A stretch of DNA of 64,000 nt from Qipengyuania xiamenensis (GTDB lineage Bacteria; Pseudomonadota; Alphaproteobacteria; Sphingomonadales; Sphingomonadaceae), in contig NZ_JAIGNM010000003.1 of the NCBI RefSeq assembly GCF_019711495.1, positions 248,001 through 312,000 on the forward strand, read 5' to 3'. How positions within the stretch are numbered: position 1 is the stretch's first letter; each line of letters begins with the position of its first letter. Both the position numbers and the translations under genes were made by a program. The notes beneath the pieces were generated by a model, which did not search any database, had not been told where the DNA came from, and saw only the letters and a list, made by a program, of their open reading frames with translations. Below are positions 44,138 through 53,643 of the stretch, in pieces.

Positions 44138-46524
44138 CCGCGCAGCTCCGCACCTTGCTTGGCAGCGTTCTTCACGATGTTGTCCGAGATCGCCTTGATC
44201 TCTTCATCGGTGAAGCTCTTGTCGCCCGGCTGGAGCACGACTTCGACCGCCACCGACTTCTTGCCTTCGGGCACGCCCTGTCCGGCAAAGACGTCGAAGA
44301 CGCGCGCATCGACGATGGCCTTCTTGTCTGCACCGCGCACGGCCTTCACGAGGTCGCCTGCCGCAAGGTCTGCGGGGACGAGGAAGGCGAAGTCGCGGGT
44401 GATCGCCTGCAATGCGGGCGGCGAATAGGCGGCGCGCGCAAAGCCGCCCCCCTTCTTTGCCGGGATTGCATCGAGGAAGATCTCGACCGCCATCACCGGC
44501 CCGTCGATATCGAAGGCCTTCAGCGTGTTCGGGTGGATCGCGCCGAAACGGGCGAGCACATTCTTGGGGCCGAGGCGCAGGGTGGCCGACTGGCCGGGGT
44601 GGAACTGGTCGCCCGCCTCGCCCATCACCATGAGGTTTCCGACCGGCGCACCGGCGGCTTCGAGCAGCGCCACGGCTTCGGCCTTGGCATCATAGGCATC
44701 GAACTTCGCTGCCTTGCCATTGGACCAGCCGCGCGGGGTTTTCTCGCCCGAAAGCACCACGCCGAGCGTCGGCTTCTCGTCGCTCGCGCCGTCTTTGCCG
44801 CGGAAATAGCGGCGGCCGATTTCGAACAGGCGCGCGCCATCCGCACCGCGGTCGGCATTGCGCTTGGCAGCCGAAAGCAGGCCGGGGATGAGCGAGGGGC
44901 GCATGGCCTTCATGTCCTCGCTGATCGGGTTGTCGAGCACCCAGAGCTCGGCGCCATCGGCGAAGTGTTCTGCCTCCGCGGTCGGCAGGAAGGACCAGGT
45001 GATCGCTTCGTTGAGACCGCGTGCGGCAGCGGCGCGGCGCAGCTTGCGCTCGGCCTGCTGGAGCGGCGTTGCCGTCGGCAGCGCCACGCCGGGGCGGCGC
45101 GGCAGCGGCTTGCTTTCGACCTCGTCGATACCGTGGATGCGCACGACCTCTTCGACGAGATCGGCAGGACCTTCGATATCGTGGCGGCGCGGCGGACAGG
45201 TGACCGTCCAGTCGTCACCGACTGTGAAATCGAGCGACTCTAGAATGGCCCGCTGTTCTTCCTGCGGCACGGCGAGACCTCCGAGACGCTCGGTCAGGCG
45301 CGGGTCGAACTTGATCGTCTGCGCGGTGACAGGCGGCTGGCCTGCGCGCACGACCTCGGTCGGCTCACCGCCGCAGGTCTTGGTGATCAGGCTGGTGAGG
45401 ATCGCGAGACCATCGTCGAGATATTCGGGATCGACGCCGCGCTCGAAACGCGTGCGTGCATCCGAAGCGAGGCCGAGCTTGCGGCCCGTCACGCCGATGC
45501 GCTCGGGATCGAAATACGCGATCTCGAGCAAAACGTCGGTGGTCGTCTCGGTCGCACCCGAGTGCTCGCCGCCCATGATGCCGGCGATGTCGTGGACGCC
45601 ATTGTCGTCGGCGATCACGGTCATGGTGTCGTCGAGCGTGTAGGTCTTCTCGTTGAGCGCCTCGACTGTCTCGCCGTTCTGTGCACGGCGGGCGACGACC
45701 GCACCCGAAAGCTTGGCAAGGTCATAGACGTGCGCCGGACGCCCGAAGGCGAGCATGAGGTAGTTGGTCGCATCGACCAGTGCCGAAATCGGGCGCTGGC
45801 CTGCCGCGATCAGGCGGCGCTGCATCCACTCGGGGCTGGAACCGGTGTTGTCGACACCGCGAATGACGCGGCCGAAGAACGCGGGGCAGCCTTCGGGATC
45901 GTCGGTACGGATCTCGACCGGGCACTCACCCGAAGCCCGAATGGCCGATGCTTCGACCGGCTTGAACGTGCCGAGACCTGCCGCCGCGAGATCGCGCGCG
46001 ATGCCCAGCACGCCCATGCAGTCGGGGCGGTTCGGCGTGATCGCGACGTCGAAGACGGGCGAGGCATCGTGATATTCGGCAAAGGTCTGGCCGACCGGCG
46101 CATCCTCGGGCAGCTCGATGATGCCGTCGTGCTCTTCACCCAGTTCGAGCTCGCGCACCGAACACATCATGCCGTTCGATTCGACACCGCGGATCGCGCT
46201 CTTGCGCAGTTCCATGCCGTTGGCAGGGACAACCGCGCCGGGCAGGCCCAGCACGCCCTTCATGCCGGCACGCGCATTGGGCGCGCCGCAGACGACCTGC
46301 AGCGGATCGCCCTCGCCCGTATCGACGGTGAGCACCTGCAGCTTGTCGGCATCGGGATGCCTGGCCGCGGTCAGCACCTTGGCCACGCGGAAGCCTTCGA
46401 GCTTGTCAGCCGGATCCTCGATCCCCTCGACCTCGTGGCCGATGCGATTGAGCGCAGCCGCAATGTCTGCCGCGCTCGCGTCGGTTTCGAGGAAATACTT
46501 CAGCCATTCGAGCGAGAACTTCAT
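44134..46524 (-). CDS. pheT: Phenylalanine--tRNA ligase beta subunit
   Basis: A 796-residue beta subunit of the alpha2-beta2 enzyme. The N-terminal EMAP-like tRNA-binding domain contains [21 protein letters not shown] in part, followed by the B3/B4 editing domain and, near the C-terminus, the FDX-ACB anticodon-binding domain (about 700-795). Normal length. It overlaps pheS (ATGA) and the SDR gene (GTGA). Confidence 0.96.
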   Translation of the reverse strand: MKFSLEWLKYFLETDASAADIAAALNRIGHEVEGIEDPADKLEGFRVAKVLTAARHPDADKLQVLTVDTGEGDPLQVVCGAPNARAGMKGVLGLPGAVVPANGMELRKSAIRGVESNGMMCSVRELELGEEHDGIIELPEDAPVGQTFAEYHDASPVFDVAITPNRPDCMGVLGIARDLAAAGLGTFKPVEASAIRASGECPVEIRTDDPEGCPAFFGRVIRGVDNTGSSPEWMQRRLIAAGQRPISALVDATNYLMLAFGRPAHVYDLAKLSGAVVARRAQNGETVEALNEKTYTLDDTMTVIADDNGVHDIAGIMGGEHSGATETTTDVLLEIAYFDPERIGVTGRKLGLASDARTRFERGVDPEYLDDGLAILTSLITKTCGGEPTEVVRAGQPPVTAQTIKFDPRLTERLGGLAVPQEEQRAILESLDFTVGDDWTVTCPPRRHDIEGPADLVEEVVRIHGIDEVESKPLPRRPGVALPTATPLQQAERKLRRAAAARGLNEAITWSFLPTAEAEHFADGAELWVLDNPISEDMKAMRPSLIPGLLSAAKRNADRGADGARLFEIGRRYFRGKDGASDEKPTLGVVLSGEKTPRGWSNGKAAKFDAYDAKAEAVALLEAAGAPVGNLMVMGEAGDQFHPGQSATLRLGPKNVLARFGAIHPNTLKAFDIDGPVMAVEIFLDAIPAKKGGGFARAAYSPPALQAITRDFAFLVPADLAAGDLVKAVRGADKKAIVDARVFDVFAGQGVPEGKKSVAVEVVLQPGDKSFTDEEIKAISDNIVKNAAKQGAELRG

Positions 46525-47621
46525 GCTTTCGCTCCTACGCCGGCGGAAAGGGTCGGCTGGTCGAAAGGCGAGAAGCCGTAGTGGTCGAGCCAGCGCTGGT
46601 CGCCGTCGAAGAAGGCGCGCAAATCATCCATCCCGTATTTGAGCATGGCGAGGCGGTCGACGCCCACGCCGAATGCGAAACCCTGCCATTCGTCGGGGTC
46701 GAGCCCGGCGAATTCGATCACGCGGGCGTTGACCATGCCGCTGCCGAGCAGTTCCATCCAGCCGTGGCCCGGCGCATCGCCGTCACCGCCGAGCACGCGG
46801 CGACCATTCACGTCCTGCCAGCCCACATCGACTTCGACCGAAGGTTCGGTGAAGGGGAAGTAGGAGGGGCGCAGGCGCAACACGATGTCGTCGCGCTCGA
46901 AGAAGGCCTTGAGGAAGGTCTCGAGCGTCCACTTGAGGTGGCCGAGGTTGATGTCGCGGTCGATCACGAGGCCTTCGACCTGGTGGAACATGGGCGTATG
47001 GGTCGCGTCGCTGTCGGAGCGATACACGCGGCCCGGCGCGATGATGCGAATGGGCGCGCCCTGCTTCATCATGCTGCGGATCTGCACCGGGCTCGTGTGA
47101 GTCCTCAAGAGCATGCGATTCCCGTCGGCATCCTTGTCCGGGAAATAGAAGGTGTCGTGCATGGCGCGCGCGGGATGCGTCTCGGCCATGTTGAGCGCGG
47201 TGAAATTGTGCCAGTCGTCTTCGATCTCGGGACCGGTGGCGACCGAGAAGCCGAGGTCGGCGAAGATTTCGGCAAGTTCGTCCATCACCTGGCTGACCGG
47301 GTGCACGCTGCCGTTCGGCGACTGCGGTTCGGGCAGGGTCAGGTCGAGGCGTTCCTCAGCGAGCTTGCGTTCCAATTCTGCGGCCTCGAAAGCCTCTTTT
47401 CGCGCAGTAATCGCGTCGGCGACGGCCGTGCGTGCGCCCTGGATCTTGGGCGCCTGTTCCTGCCGCTCTTCGGGCGTCATCTTGCCCAGCGTCTTCATCA
47501 GCGCGGAGATGGAGCCCTGTTTGCCCAGGTACTCGATACGCAGCGCTTCGAGGGCATCGGCGTTGTCCGCCTCTTCGATGCGCGCCAGCGCACCTGATTG
47601 CAGTGTCACAAGATCGGTCAT
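46521..47621 (-). CDS. pheS: Phenylalanine--tRNA ligase alpha subunit
   Basis: A 366-residue catalytic subunit. The N-terminal coiled coil is at residues 1-90. [14 protein letters not shown] near residue 147, [12 protein letters not shown] near residue 172 (motif 2), and [16 protein letters not shown] near residue 327 (motif 3) are intact. Usually this gene follows rplT; here two AraC-type genes lie between, leaving a 115-base gap before pheS. Confidence 0.96.
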   Translation of the reverse strand: MTDLVTLQSGALARIEEADNADALEALRIEYLGKQGSISALMKTLGKMTPEERQEQAPKIQGARTAVADAITARKEAFEAAELERKLAEERLDLTLPEPQSPNGSVHPVSQVMDELAEIFADLGFSVATGPEIEDDWHNFTALNMAETHPARAMHDTFYFPDKDADGNRMLLRTHTSPVQIRSMMKQGAPIRIIAPGRVYRSDSDATHTPMFHQVEGLVIDRDINLGHLKWTLETFLKAFFERDDIVLRLRPSYFPFTEPSVEVDVGWQDVNGRRVLGGDGDAPGHGWMELLGSGMVNARVIEFAGLDPDEWQGFAFGVGVDRLAMLKYGMDDLRAFFDGDQRWLDHYGFSPFDQPTLSAGVGAKA

Positions 47622-47736
47622 GAATCTCTCGAGGATTAGGTCCTTTGCGCGCTGCCTCTAGCGGCATAGGCGCGAATCCTAAACCCCCGTTTCCGCTTCC
47701 CGGCGACAGAGCAGCGGTTCCGCGTGTGACCGCAGC

Positions 47737-48636
47737 CTATTTTGCGGGGCTGTCAGGTTCGTGGAGCACCTGCATGGGCGCGCCTGCTGTCTCCATCCTC
47801 CCCTTGGCCGCAGCCGACAGGACGGGGTGATCGAGCAGCGAATATTCGCGTGGCGTCATATGCATGAAGAACTTGAAATCGCGCACGAAATGAGCCTGGT
47901 CGTGATAATGCTGGTCGATCGCTTCGATCCACTTCATCGAAGGGTCGAGCATGAATTGCGAAAGGCTGCGCAGGAAACGCTGGCGGCGCAGGAGCAATTG
48001 CGGCGGGAAGCCGAAATACTCGCCACAAAAGCGCTCCAGCGTTCGCGCATTCATGCCGGTCACAGCCACGAGGTCGGCCACTGCATGACACGCGGGATCG
48101 AGCAGGGCCTTCTGCACCCTCACGATATCCTCTTCCCTGCGCGCCTCGGTTTCAAGCAGCCCGGCAAACAGCGAGGCGAGATATGCGGCACCTGCCGACA
48201 GGTCGTCGCCCGTCTTCGCCAGTCCGCCAAGGGACGCGGCAACCGGGATCCGCGTCAAGGCGGGCGTAAGCTCGGTTACCTTGTCGGCAAGGTCGATCGC
48301 GTGACGGTCGGTGAAACGCGCAAGGCCGAGCGGCAGCAGGCCCACGCCCCAACACGATGCTTCCTTCGATTCGAAGCGGATCGAGCTGCTGGTGGGACCG
48401 GTAAGCGTCGCGCGCGGCACATCGCGCACGGGCTCTTCCCCGATCCCGGCCTTCATCGAACCGGACATGAAAAGCCGGATGTTGCTCCATTCGGGATGCA
48501 GCCAGTCGACCACAGGTCGCCGCGGGGGCGCCGAAATTCGCATGTGATAGAAGGTCGTGATGAAGGGCCGCAGCGGCTCGGGCGGCAGGAAGAAATTCAG
48601 GTCGACCGGATGTGACCCGAGCGCAGGTTCGCTCAT
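47737..48636 (-). CDS. AraC family transcriptional regulator (A2)
   Basis: A 299-residue regulator with a variable N-terminal sensing domain (about 1-190) and a C-terminal AraC DNA-binding domain. MNARTLERFCGEYFGFPP near residue 206 and DQAHFVRDFKFFMHMTPREY near residue 256 are its two helix-turn-helix parts. It overlaps A1 by four bases (ATGA) and is a diverged paralogue of it. Ligand and target unknown. Confidence 0.87.
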   Translation of the reverse strand: MSEPALGSHPVDLNFFLPPEPLRPFITTFYHMRISAPPRRPVVDWLHPEWSNIRLFMSGSMKAGIGEEPVRDVPRATLTGPTSSSIRFESKEASCWGVGLLPLGLARFTDRHAIDLADKVTELTPALTRIPVAASLGGLAKTGDDLSAGAAYLASLFAGLLETEARREEDIVRVQKALLDPACHAVADLVAVTGMNARTLERFCGEYFGFPPQLLLRRQRFLRSLSQFMLDPSMKWIEAIDQHYHDQAHFVRDFKFFMHMTPREYSLLDHPVLSAAAKGRMETAGAPMQVLHEPDSPAK

Positions 48637-49547
48637 TCGGGCGACCTGTTCTTGCGCCTGCCGGGCGAGTCGAGCGTCTGGACAGGCGAACCCCACACCT
48701 TCTGGCGTCGCTCCATGAACGCGCCCAGGACAGGGTGCGGCATGGAGGAATAGTCGGTCGGGCTCATGTGCATGAAGGTCTGGAACTCTCGCACGAAATG
48801 GGCCTGATCGTGATAGGTGCCATCGATCGCCTGGGTCCAGGTCTTGTCGTGCGCCAGCATGAAGGCGGCAAGGCTGCGCATCATGCGCTGGCGGCGCAAG
48901 AGCATGCTGGGCGGATAGCCGAAGTGCCGCATGCAGAGCCGTTCGAGCGTCCGCACGGTCAGGCCGGCCTGTTCCGCGAAGGCCCGCACTTCGCACATCC
49001 GCGGGTCGATCATCGCTTCGTGCGTCGTGATGATCCGCTCTTCATCGCGCGGAGAACCGGCGAGCCTGCGGAAGAAGGCGACAACGGCATCGACCTTCTC
49101 GTCGTCGGTGAGATGGCGCGCCGAGAATATCTTCGACAGGGGCCGGAAAGCTGCGAAGGCTTCCGCCGTCTGGCCGTCCCAGATGTGGTCGGAAAATTCG
49201 CTCGCCGGGCGATTGACGAAGCGCGCCCAGCCGAGCGGCATCAGGCCAATACCCCACGTCCGCGTCGTGCCGATCGAAAACCGCACCGATCCGCAGCTGG
49301 GCCCGGTGACGACGAAGGGCGAATGGATCTCTTCATCGCTTCCGACCAGCTGGACGGTCGGGGGGTTGCTTTCGAAGAACCTGAGGTTCGACCACTCGGG
49401 CTGGAGATAATCGGTAACGATCTCGCCGGGCGGGAGCCGGACTTCGAGCAGGTAGAAACTGGTGAAGCAGCGGGCGAGGTCGGTCGGCGGCTCGAAGAAC
49501 CGCACATCGATTTCGGGTTTGGGCCCGGATTTTCCCAGCTCCGCCAT
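48633..49547 (-). CDS. AraC family transcriptional regulator (A1)
   Basis: A 304-residue paralogue of the gene directly downstream. Shared blocks include YLQPEWSNLRFF against WLHPEWSNIRLF and, in the DNA-binding domain, VRTLERLCMRHFGYPP and DQAHFVREFQTFMHMSPTDY. It sits between the rpmI-rplT terminator and pheS. It presumably uses its own promoter in the 18 bases before it or reads through from rplT. Ligand unknown. Confidence 0.87.
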   Translation of the reverse strand: MAELGKSGPKPEIDVRFFEPPTDLARCFTSFYLLEVRLPPGEIVTDYLQPEWSNLRFFESNPPTVQLVGSDEEIHSPFVVTGPSCGSVRFSIGTTRTWGIGLMPLGWARFVNRPASEFSDHIWDGQTAEAFAAFRPLSKIFSARHLTDDEKVDAVVAFFRRLAGSPRDEERIITTHEAMIDPRMCEVRAFAEQAGLTVRTLERLCMRHFGYPPSMLLRRQRMMRSLAAFMLAHDKTWTQAIDGTYHDQAHFVREFQTFMHMSPTDYSSMPHPVLGAFMERRQKVWGSPVQTLDSPGRRKNRSPE

Positions 49548-49592
49548 GCCGCTCTATTAGCGCGGCATGGGGTATTTTTCTACTCCCAACGG

Positions 49593-49629
49593 AAAACGGG
49601 CGCCTTTCCGCTGTGGGAAAGACGCCCGC
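49593..49629 (-). terminator. Rho-independent terminator of rpmI-rplT
   Basis: On the minus strand CGGGCGTCTTTCC pairs with GGAAAGGCGCCCG (one mismatch) around a short loop, then TTTTCC. It lies 25 bases beyond the rplT stop. Confidence 0.85.
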
Positions 49630-49653
49630 AATTCATTCGGCAATTGCCGTGAC

Positions 49654-50013
49654 TTAGGCGGGAAGAGCCTTCTTCGCCTGCTCGATGATCGCCTTGAAAG
49701 CCGCAGCTTCGTTCATGGCGAGATCGGCCATGACCTTACGGTCCAGCTCGATGCCGGCAAGCTTGGTGCCGTGCATGAACTGCGAATAGGTAAGGCCTTC
49801 GGCGCGGACCGCAGCGTTGATGCGCTGGATCCAGAGAGCGCGGAAGTTGCGCTTCTTGATCTTGCGGTCGCGGTAAGCGTACTGGCCGGCCTTTTCGACG
49901 GCCTGGCGAGCGACGCGGATGGTGTTCTTGCGGCGACCGCGATAGCCCTTGGCCTGGTCTAGGAGCCGCTTGTGCTTCTGGCGCGTGGTGACGCCGCGTT
50001 TAATGCGAGGCAT
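49654..50013 (-). CDS. rplT: 50S ribosomal protein L20
   Basis: A 119-residue basic protein of standard length: [20 protein letters not shown] at the N-terminus and [19 protein letters not shown] near residue 63. It binds 23S rRNA and is needed for early 50S assembly. It follows rpmI by 23 bases. Confidence 0.97.
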   Translation of the reverse strand: MPRIKRGVTTRQKHKRLLDQAKGYRGRRKNTIRVARQAVEKAGQYAYRDRKIKKRNFRALWIQRINAAVRAEGLTYSQFMHGTKLAGIELDRKVMADLAMNEAAAFKAIIEQAKKALPA

Positions 50014-50036
50014 TTCAGTATCTCCTTAGTTCGCGA

Positions 50037-50240
50037 TCAGTCGAGGCCGTAAGGCGCCCACTTTTTCACCGTCTTGCTGTCGGCTTCCGACAGGACAGTG
50101 GTGCCGCGGTTCTGGCGGATGTACTTCGCATTATGGCTGATCAGGCGGTGGCGCTTGCCGGCCACACCGTGCTTGACCTTGCCGTTGGCGGTGATCTTGA
50201 AGCGCTTCTTCACACCGCTCTTGGTCTTCAGCTTGGGCAT
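50037..50240 (-). CDS. rpmI: 50S ribosomal protein L35
   Basis: A 67-residue basic protein with the family start [15 protein letters not shown]. The ATG at 50240 has GGAG six bases before it; an in-frame ATG two codons earlier lies on the ribosome site itself. The usual upstream partner infC is absent here. Confidence 0.96.
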   Translation of the reverse strand: MPKLKTKSGVKKRFKITANGKVKHGVAGKRHRLISHNAKYIRQNRGTTVLSEADSKTVKKWAPYGLD

Positions 50241-50371
50241 TTTCATCTCCTGCTCGGATATCGAATCAGAGACACGTACAACCAGCCCTGGCAGCCCTTA
50301 CGGCCAGACCGGCAGATGAATCACGTGTCGGTGAAGGCCGCGCAGATAGCGATTCCCCCACCAATTGCAAG

Positions 50372-51121
50372 TCAGAAGTGGGTGACGTAGCCACCGTCGA
50401 CGAACAGGGTATGCCCGGTGATATAGGAAGCTGCCTCCGAGGCGAGAAAGGCGACAGGCCCTGCGATTTCATGCGGCTGCGCCCAGCGGCCTAGCGAAGT
50501 GCGACGCTCCAGATGGTCCGCAATCTCGCTTCCGTTAGTGAACCACTGCTCGTTCGCCTCGGTCAGCACGAAACCCGGGGCCACCGCATTCACGGTGATA
50601 CCGTCCGCGCCAAGTTCGGCAGCGAGCGAACGCGTGACGCCGTCGAGCGCCGCCTTGCTCGCCGTATAGGCGGCGTCGCCTCGCGCGATATGTGAGGCGA
50701 TCGAGGTGATATTGATGATGCGGCCGTAACTGCCCCTGCGCATGAGGTGCGCAGCGCGCCGTGCAAGGTCGAACGGTGCGACGAGGTTTGCATCGAGTAG
50801 GCGCGCCATGTCCGCGCGTCCGATATCCTCGAAGCCCCTGCGGTCCCGCTGCCCGACATTGTTGACGAGGATGTCGAGCCCGCCTGACGCGATTGTCTCG
50901 AAAGCCTCTTCACAGGCGCGGTCATCGGTGATGTCAAAAGCGAGCGGCACGGCGCGATCGCCGATCTTTGCTGCAGCCTCGCGCAGCGCGGCATCGTCGC
51001 GGCCGTTCAGCCAGACCATCGCGCCTTCTTCCGCCAGCCGTTTCGCGATCTCGAAACCCAGCCCGCGCGCCGCGCCGGTCACCAGCGCCGTGCGCCCTGC
51101 AAGTGATCCCTCCGAAGTCAT
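50372..51121 (-). CDS. SDR family oxidoreductase
   Basis: A 249-residue short-chain dehydrogenase with TGAARGLGFEIAKRL at residue 16, LVNNVGQ near residue 84, and the catalytic AYTASKAALDG near residue 151. The tail GHTLFVDGGYVTHF is typical of gluconate 5-dehydrogenase-like or 3-ketoacyl reductase-like SDRs. It follows the next SDR by one base, so the two form an operon. Substrate unknown. Confidence 0.86.
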   Translation of the reverse strand: MTSEGSLAGRTALVTGAARGLGFEIAKRLAEEGAMVWLNGRDDAALREAAAKIGDRAVPLAFDITDDRACEEAFETIASGGLDILVNNVGQRDRRGFEDIGRADMARLLDANLVAPFDLARRAAHLMRRGSYGRIINITSIASHIARGDAAYTASKAALDGVTRSLAAELGADGITVNAVAPGFVLTEANEQWFTNGSEIADHLERRTSLGRWAQPHEIAGPVAFLASEAASYITGHTLFVDGGYVTHF

Positions 51122-51122
51122 G

Positions 51123-51887
51123 TCAGTGCTCGTAGATCATCTTCACCGTCATGCCACCATCGATATTGAGATGCTGTCCGGTCACGAAACCGGCATCGTG
51201 CAGGTACGCGACCGCTTCGGCGATATCCTCGGGCTTGCCGATCCGGCCTGCCGGGTGCTGCTCTCGGTCCTTGTCTCGATGATCGGGGTGCGTCCTTGCG
51301 CCGCTCTTCTGCCAGGGGCCGGTTTCGATCCAGCCGGGACGGATCGCATTAACCCGCACCTTCGGGCCAAGGCTAACAGCCAGCGAATGGGTCAGCGCAT
51401 CGAGCCCGCCCTTGGCCGCGGCATAGGCGAAGGTTTCGGGTTCGCTCATCACCGCCCGGGTGGAGGAGATATTCGCGACGCTTGCCGCGTCCGATTTCTC
51501 CAGCAGGGGCAAGGCGGCGCGGGTCACGAGGAAGGCCGCGGTCAGGCTCGCATCGATCCATTCCTGCCAGTCCTCCAGCTCCAGCTCGCCCAGCGGCCCC
51601 GCATAGGGATCGGCGATGCCGGAATTGTTGACGAGGCAGTCGATGCCGGCACCGTCCAGCCACTCGGTAACGCGCTCGAACGCCTTCGCCACCTCTCCTT
51701 CGCGGCCCACGTCGCAGGTCAGGAAGAGCGCGGTCTCGCGCGGCAGGCTATCGCGCAATTCGGCCAGCGCCTCGGCATCGGTGTCGAGCGCGATGACCTT
51801 CCAGCCAAGCCCGTGGAAATGCATGACGGTCGCGCGGCCAATGCCGTTCGCGCCGCCGGTAATCAAAATGGTTCTTCTATCGCTCAT
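51123..51887 (-). CDS. SDR family oxidoreductase
   Basis: A 254-residue short-chain dehydrogenase: ITGGANGIGRATVMHF at residue 9, LVNNSGIADP near residue 85, YAAAKGGLDAL near residue 152, and the tail GQHLNIDGGMTVKM. Its neighbour downstream is a second SDR with a one-base gap. They could catalyse successive or opposing redox steps. Substrate unknown. Confidence 0.86.
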   Translation of the reverse strand: MSDRRTILITGGANGIGRATVMHFHGLGWKVIALDTDAEALAELRDSLPRETALFLTCDVGREGEVAKAFERVTEWLDGAGIDCLVNNSGIADPYAGPLGELELEDWQEWIDASLTAAFLVTRAALPLLEKSDAASVANISSTRAVMSEPETFAYAAAKGGLDALTHSLAVSLGPKVRVNAIRPGWIETGPWQKSGARTHPDHRDKDREQHPAGRIGKPEDIAEAVAYLHDAGFVTGQHLNIDGGMTVKMIYEH

Positions 51888-51926
51888 GCCAGCCGAACGC
51901 GGCAGGCAGGTCGAGGGGTCCGGACG

Positions 51927-51961
51927 AAAAAAGGGCGGAGCGCCGTGCTGGCGCCCCGCCC
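51927..51961 (-). terminator. Rho-independent terminator of the outer membrane protein gene
   Basis: On the minus strand GGGCGGGGCGCC (51961-51950) pairs with GGCGCTCCGCCC (51944-51933, one mismatch) around five bases, followed by TTTTTT. Confidence 0.9.
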
Positions 51962-51986
51962 CGGATTTTCCGGTTCGAACCGTGGC

Positions 51987-52625
51987 TTAGAAGCGCACGC
52001 CGACCGCAGCGCCGATGTTCGAGCGCTGGAAGTCGAAACCGTAGAGGTCGTAGTTCTCGCTGATGCCGAGTTCGAGACGACCGTAGGCGTTTTCGCCGAA
52101 GCCATGCTCGTAACCGAAAGCGAAGTTGTAACCGCCGGCCTTCTCGGTTTCGTCGAAGGTGAAGGTCTGGTCGAGGAACGGATCGTAGAACGTGCCTTCG
52201 AGCGTCAGGCTCTGCTGGCTGTAGCCCAGCTTACCGAACACGAGGCCGGTGTCACCGGTGGTCAGGCCGACGTGGATGCCTGCGGCCCAGAAGCCGTCCG
52301 ACGAAAGGCAGAGGCCGCCGTCGCACGATTCCACGCCCGACACGTCATAGGTGAAGTACGGACCGACAACGACATTGTCGCCAGCTGCGAAATCGTAACC
52401 GACTTCACCGCCGAAACCGACGGCATCGCCCAGTTCGTAGATCACGTCGTCTTCGGGATCGCCGATGCGTTCGTAGAACACGCGTCCTTCGAAGCGGATA
52501 CCGGTCTTGTCGAGCGAGTCGGGAGCCGGACGCTCGTCTTCGTAACCGTAGTCACCGTCCTGTGCCTGCGCAGCAACAGGCATGCAGGCGCCGGCCATTG
52601 CCAGCGCGAGAACAATCTTCTTCAT
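51987..52625 (-). CDS. Outer membrane beta-barrel protein
   Basis: A 212-residue protein with a signal peptide (MKKIVLALAMAG to about AAQAQD, residue 22). The mature part has alternating hydrophobic strands, e.g. FGGEVGYDFAAGDNVVVGPYF and YGRLELGISENYDL, and ends in VGVRF with a terminal Phe, fitting a small OM barrel of about eight strands. Two cysteines (CDGGLC) probably form a loop disulfide. The family is not named. GAGGG lies eleven bases before the ATG. Its leader is unusually repeat-rich. Confidence 0.83.
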   Translation of the reverse strand: MKKIVLALAMAGACMPVAAQAQDGDYGYEDERPAPDSLDKTGIRFEGRVFYERIGDPEDDVIYELGDAVGFGGEVGYDFAAGDNVVVGPYFTYDVSGVESCDGGLCLSSDGFWAAGIHVGLTTGDTGLVFGKLGYSQQSLTLEGTFYDPFLDQTFTFDETEKAGGYNFAFGYEHGFGENAYGRLELGISENYDLYGFDFQRSNIGAAVGVRF

Positions 52626-52626
52626 A

Positions 52627-52740
52627 GTAAACTTGACCCTCATACAAATGCCGAGTGTTCGGCAGGTGCGAAGCTCTAGCCAGAGAAACCTTGCCCTCAA
52701 GTTTACAGTGACCTTAATACTACAAATGCCAAGTCACTGT
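52627..52740 (-). repeat. Nested inverted and direct repeats upstream of the beta-barrel gene
   Basis: TCAAGTTTAC sits immediately before the ATG (52636-52627, minus strand) and its exact complement GTAAACTTGA lies 60 bases upstream (52706-52697). A second exact pair, ACAGTGAC/GTCACTGT, is at 52740-52733 and 52712-52705. The sequence TACAAATGCC followed by AAGT or GAGT occurs twice on the plus strand, near 52643 and 52721. Confidence 0.7.
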
Positions 52741-52747
52741 TGCACAA

Positions 52748-53527
52748 TTACGCCAGCGCCATTGCCTCGAGCACATCCTCGAGCCGGGCCGGATCGCCGA
52801 TGGCAAGCGCGTTGCCGTCGCTGCCTGCATGGAGAGGTTCGCCCGACCAGTCGCACATCATCCCGCCCGCGCCCTCGACCACGGGCACCAGTGCGGCGAA
52901 GTCGTGGAGCTTGAGACCCGCCTCGCACACGATGTCGACATGGCCGCTCGCGGTGAGACCGTAATTGTAGCAATCGCCGCCGTAGATGATCTTACGTTCG
53001 GCCACCGCCTTGGCGAGCCCCATGAAGTGATCGGCCTCGTGGTCGGAGAACTGGTGCGGCGTGGTGGTCGCCAGGACGGCATTCGACAGCTCGCGGCATG
53101 CGGCGCTGCGCACCGGCTTGCCGTTGAAGGTCGTCTCGTGGCCCATGCGGCCGGCCCAGCGCTCGCGCCCGATGGGCTGGTCGATGATGCCCAGTACTGG
53201 GAAGCCGTCCTGCAGCAGCGCGATCAGCGTGCCGAAGATGGGGCGGCCGGCGATGAAGCTGGTGGTGCCGTCGATCGGATCGAGCACCCACTGGCGCGAA
53301 GCACCTTCGTTGCGGGTGCCGTATTCTTCGCCGATGATGCCGTCGTCGCTGCGTTCGGTCTCGAGGATTTTCCGCATCGCGGCTTCGGCAGCCTGGTCGG
53401 CCTCGGTCACGAAGCTGCGGTCGGCCTTCTGCTCCTGCGACCACTCGCCCCGGTAAAGCGGGCGAATGACATCGCCTGCCGCATCGGCAAGACGATTGGC
53501 GAGTTCTAGATCCTTGCGTGAAGCCAT
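52748..53527 (-). CDS. hisN: Histidinol-phosphatase of the inositol monophosphatase family
   Basis: A 259-residue Mg-dependent phosphatase. GIIGEEYG near residue 65 and WVLDPIDGTTSFIAG near residue 80 are the metal-site motifs, and LKLHDFAALVPVVEGAGG near residue 209 is the distal motif, here of the HisN type. It probably hydrolyses histidinol phosphate in histidine synthesis; inositol phosphatase activity is the alternative. The ATG at 53527 fits the family; eight more residues are possible. It is divergent from an AraC-type gene. Confidence 0.88.
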   Translation of the reverse strand: MASRKDLELANRLADAAGDVIRPLYRGEWSQEQKADRSFVTEADQAAEAAMRKILETERSDDGIIGEEYGTRNEGASRQWVLDPIDGTTSFIAGRPIFGTLIALLQDGFPVLGIIDQPIGRERWAGRMGHETTFNGKPVRSAACRELSNAVLATTTPHQFSDHEADHFMGLAKAVAERKIIYGGDCYNYGLTASGHVDIVCEAGLKLHDFAALVPVVEGAGGMMCDWSGEPLHAGSDGNALAIGDPARLEDVLEAMALA

Positions 53528-53643
53528 GGCGAGCGCCGCTATCAGGCGCATCTGCGCCGCACCATACTTAATTGCAGGTGCCTATTTCACGCCAAGGGTG
53601 TACAAAGCCGACAGGGGCAACAGGGAAAGGGCCAAATTGGCCA

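Noticed and set aside
51971..51982. CGGTTCGAACCG resembling a tRNA T-arm
   Set aside because: No acceptor stem, anticodon arm or terminal CCA-proximal pairing surrounds it, and it lies just beyond the end of a protein gene.
50742..52679. A 645-codon plus-strand frame across the SDR and beta-barrel genes
   Set aside because: It runs antisense through three supported genes and a terminator, and its product has no recognisable domain.
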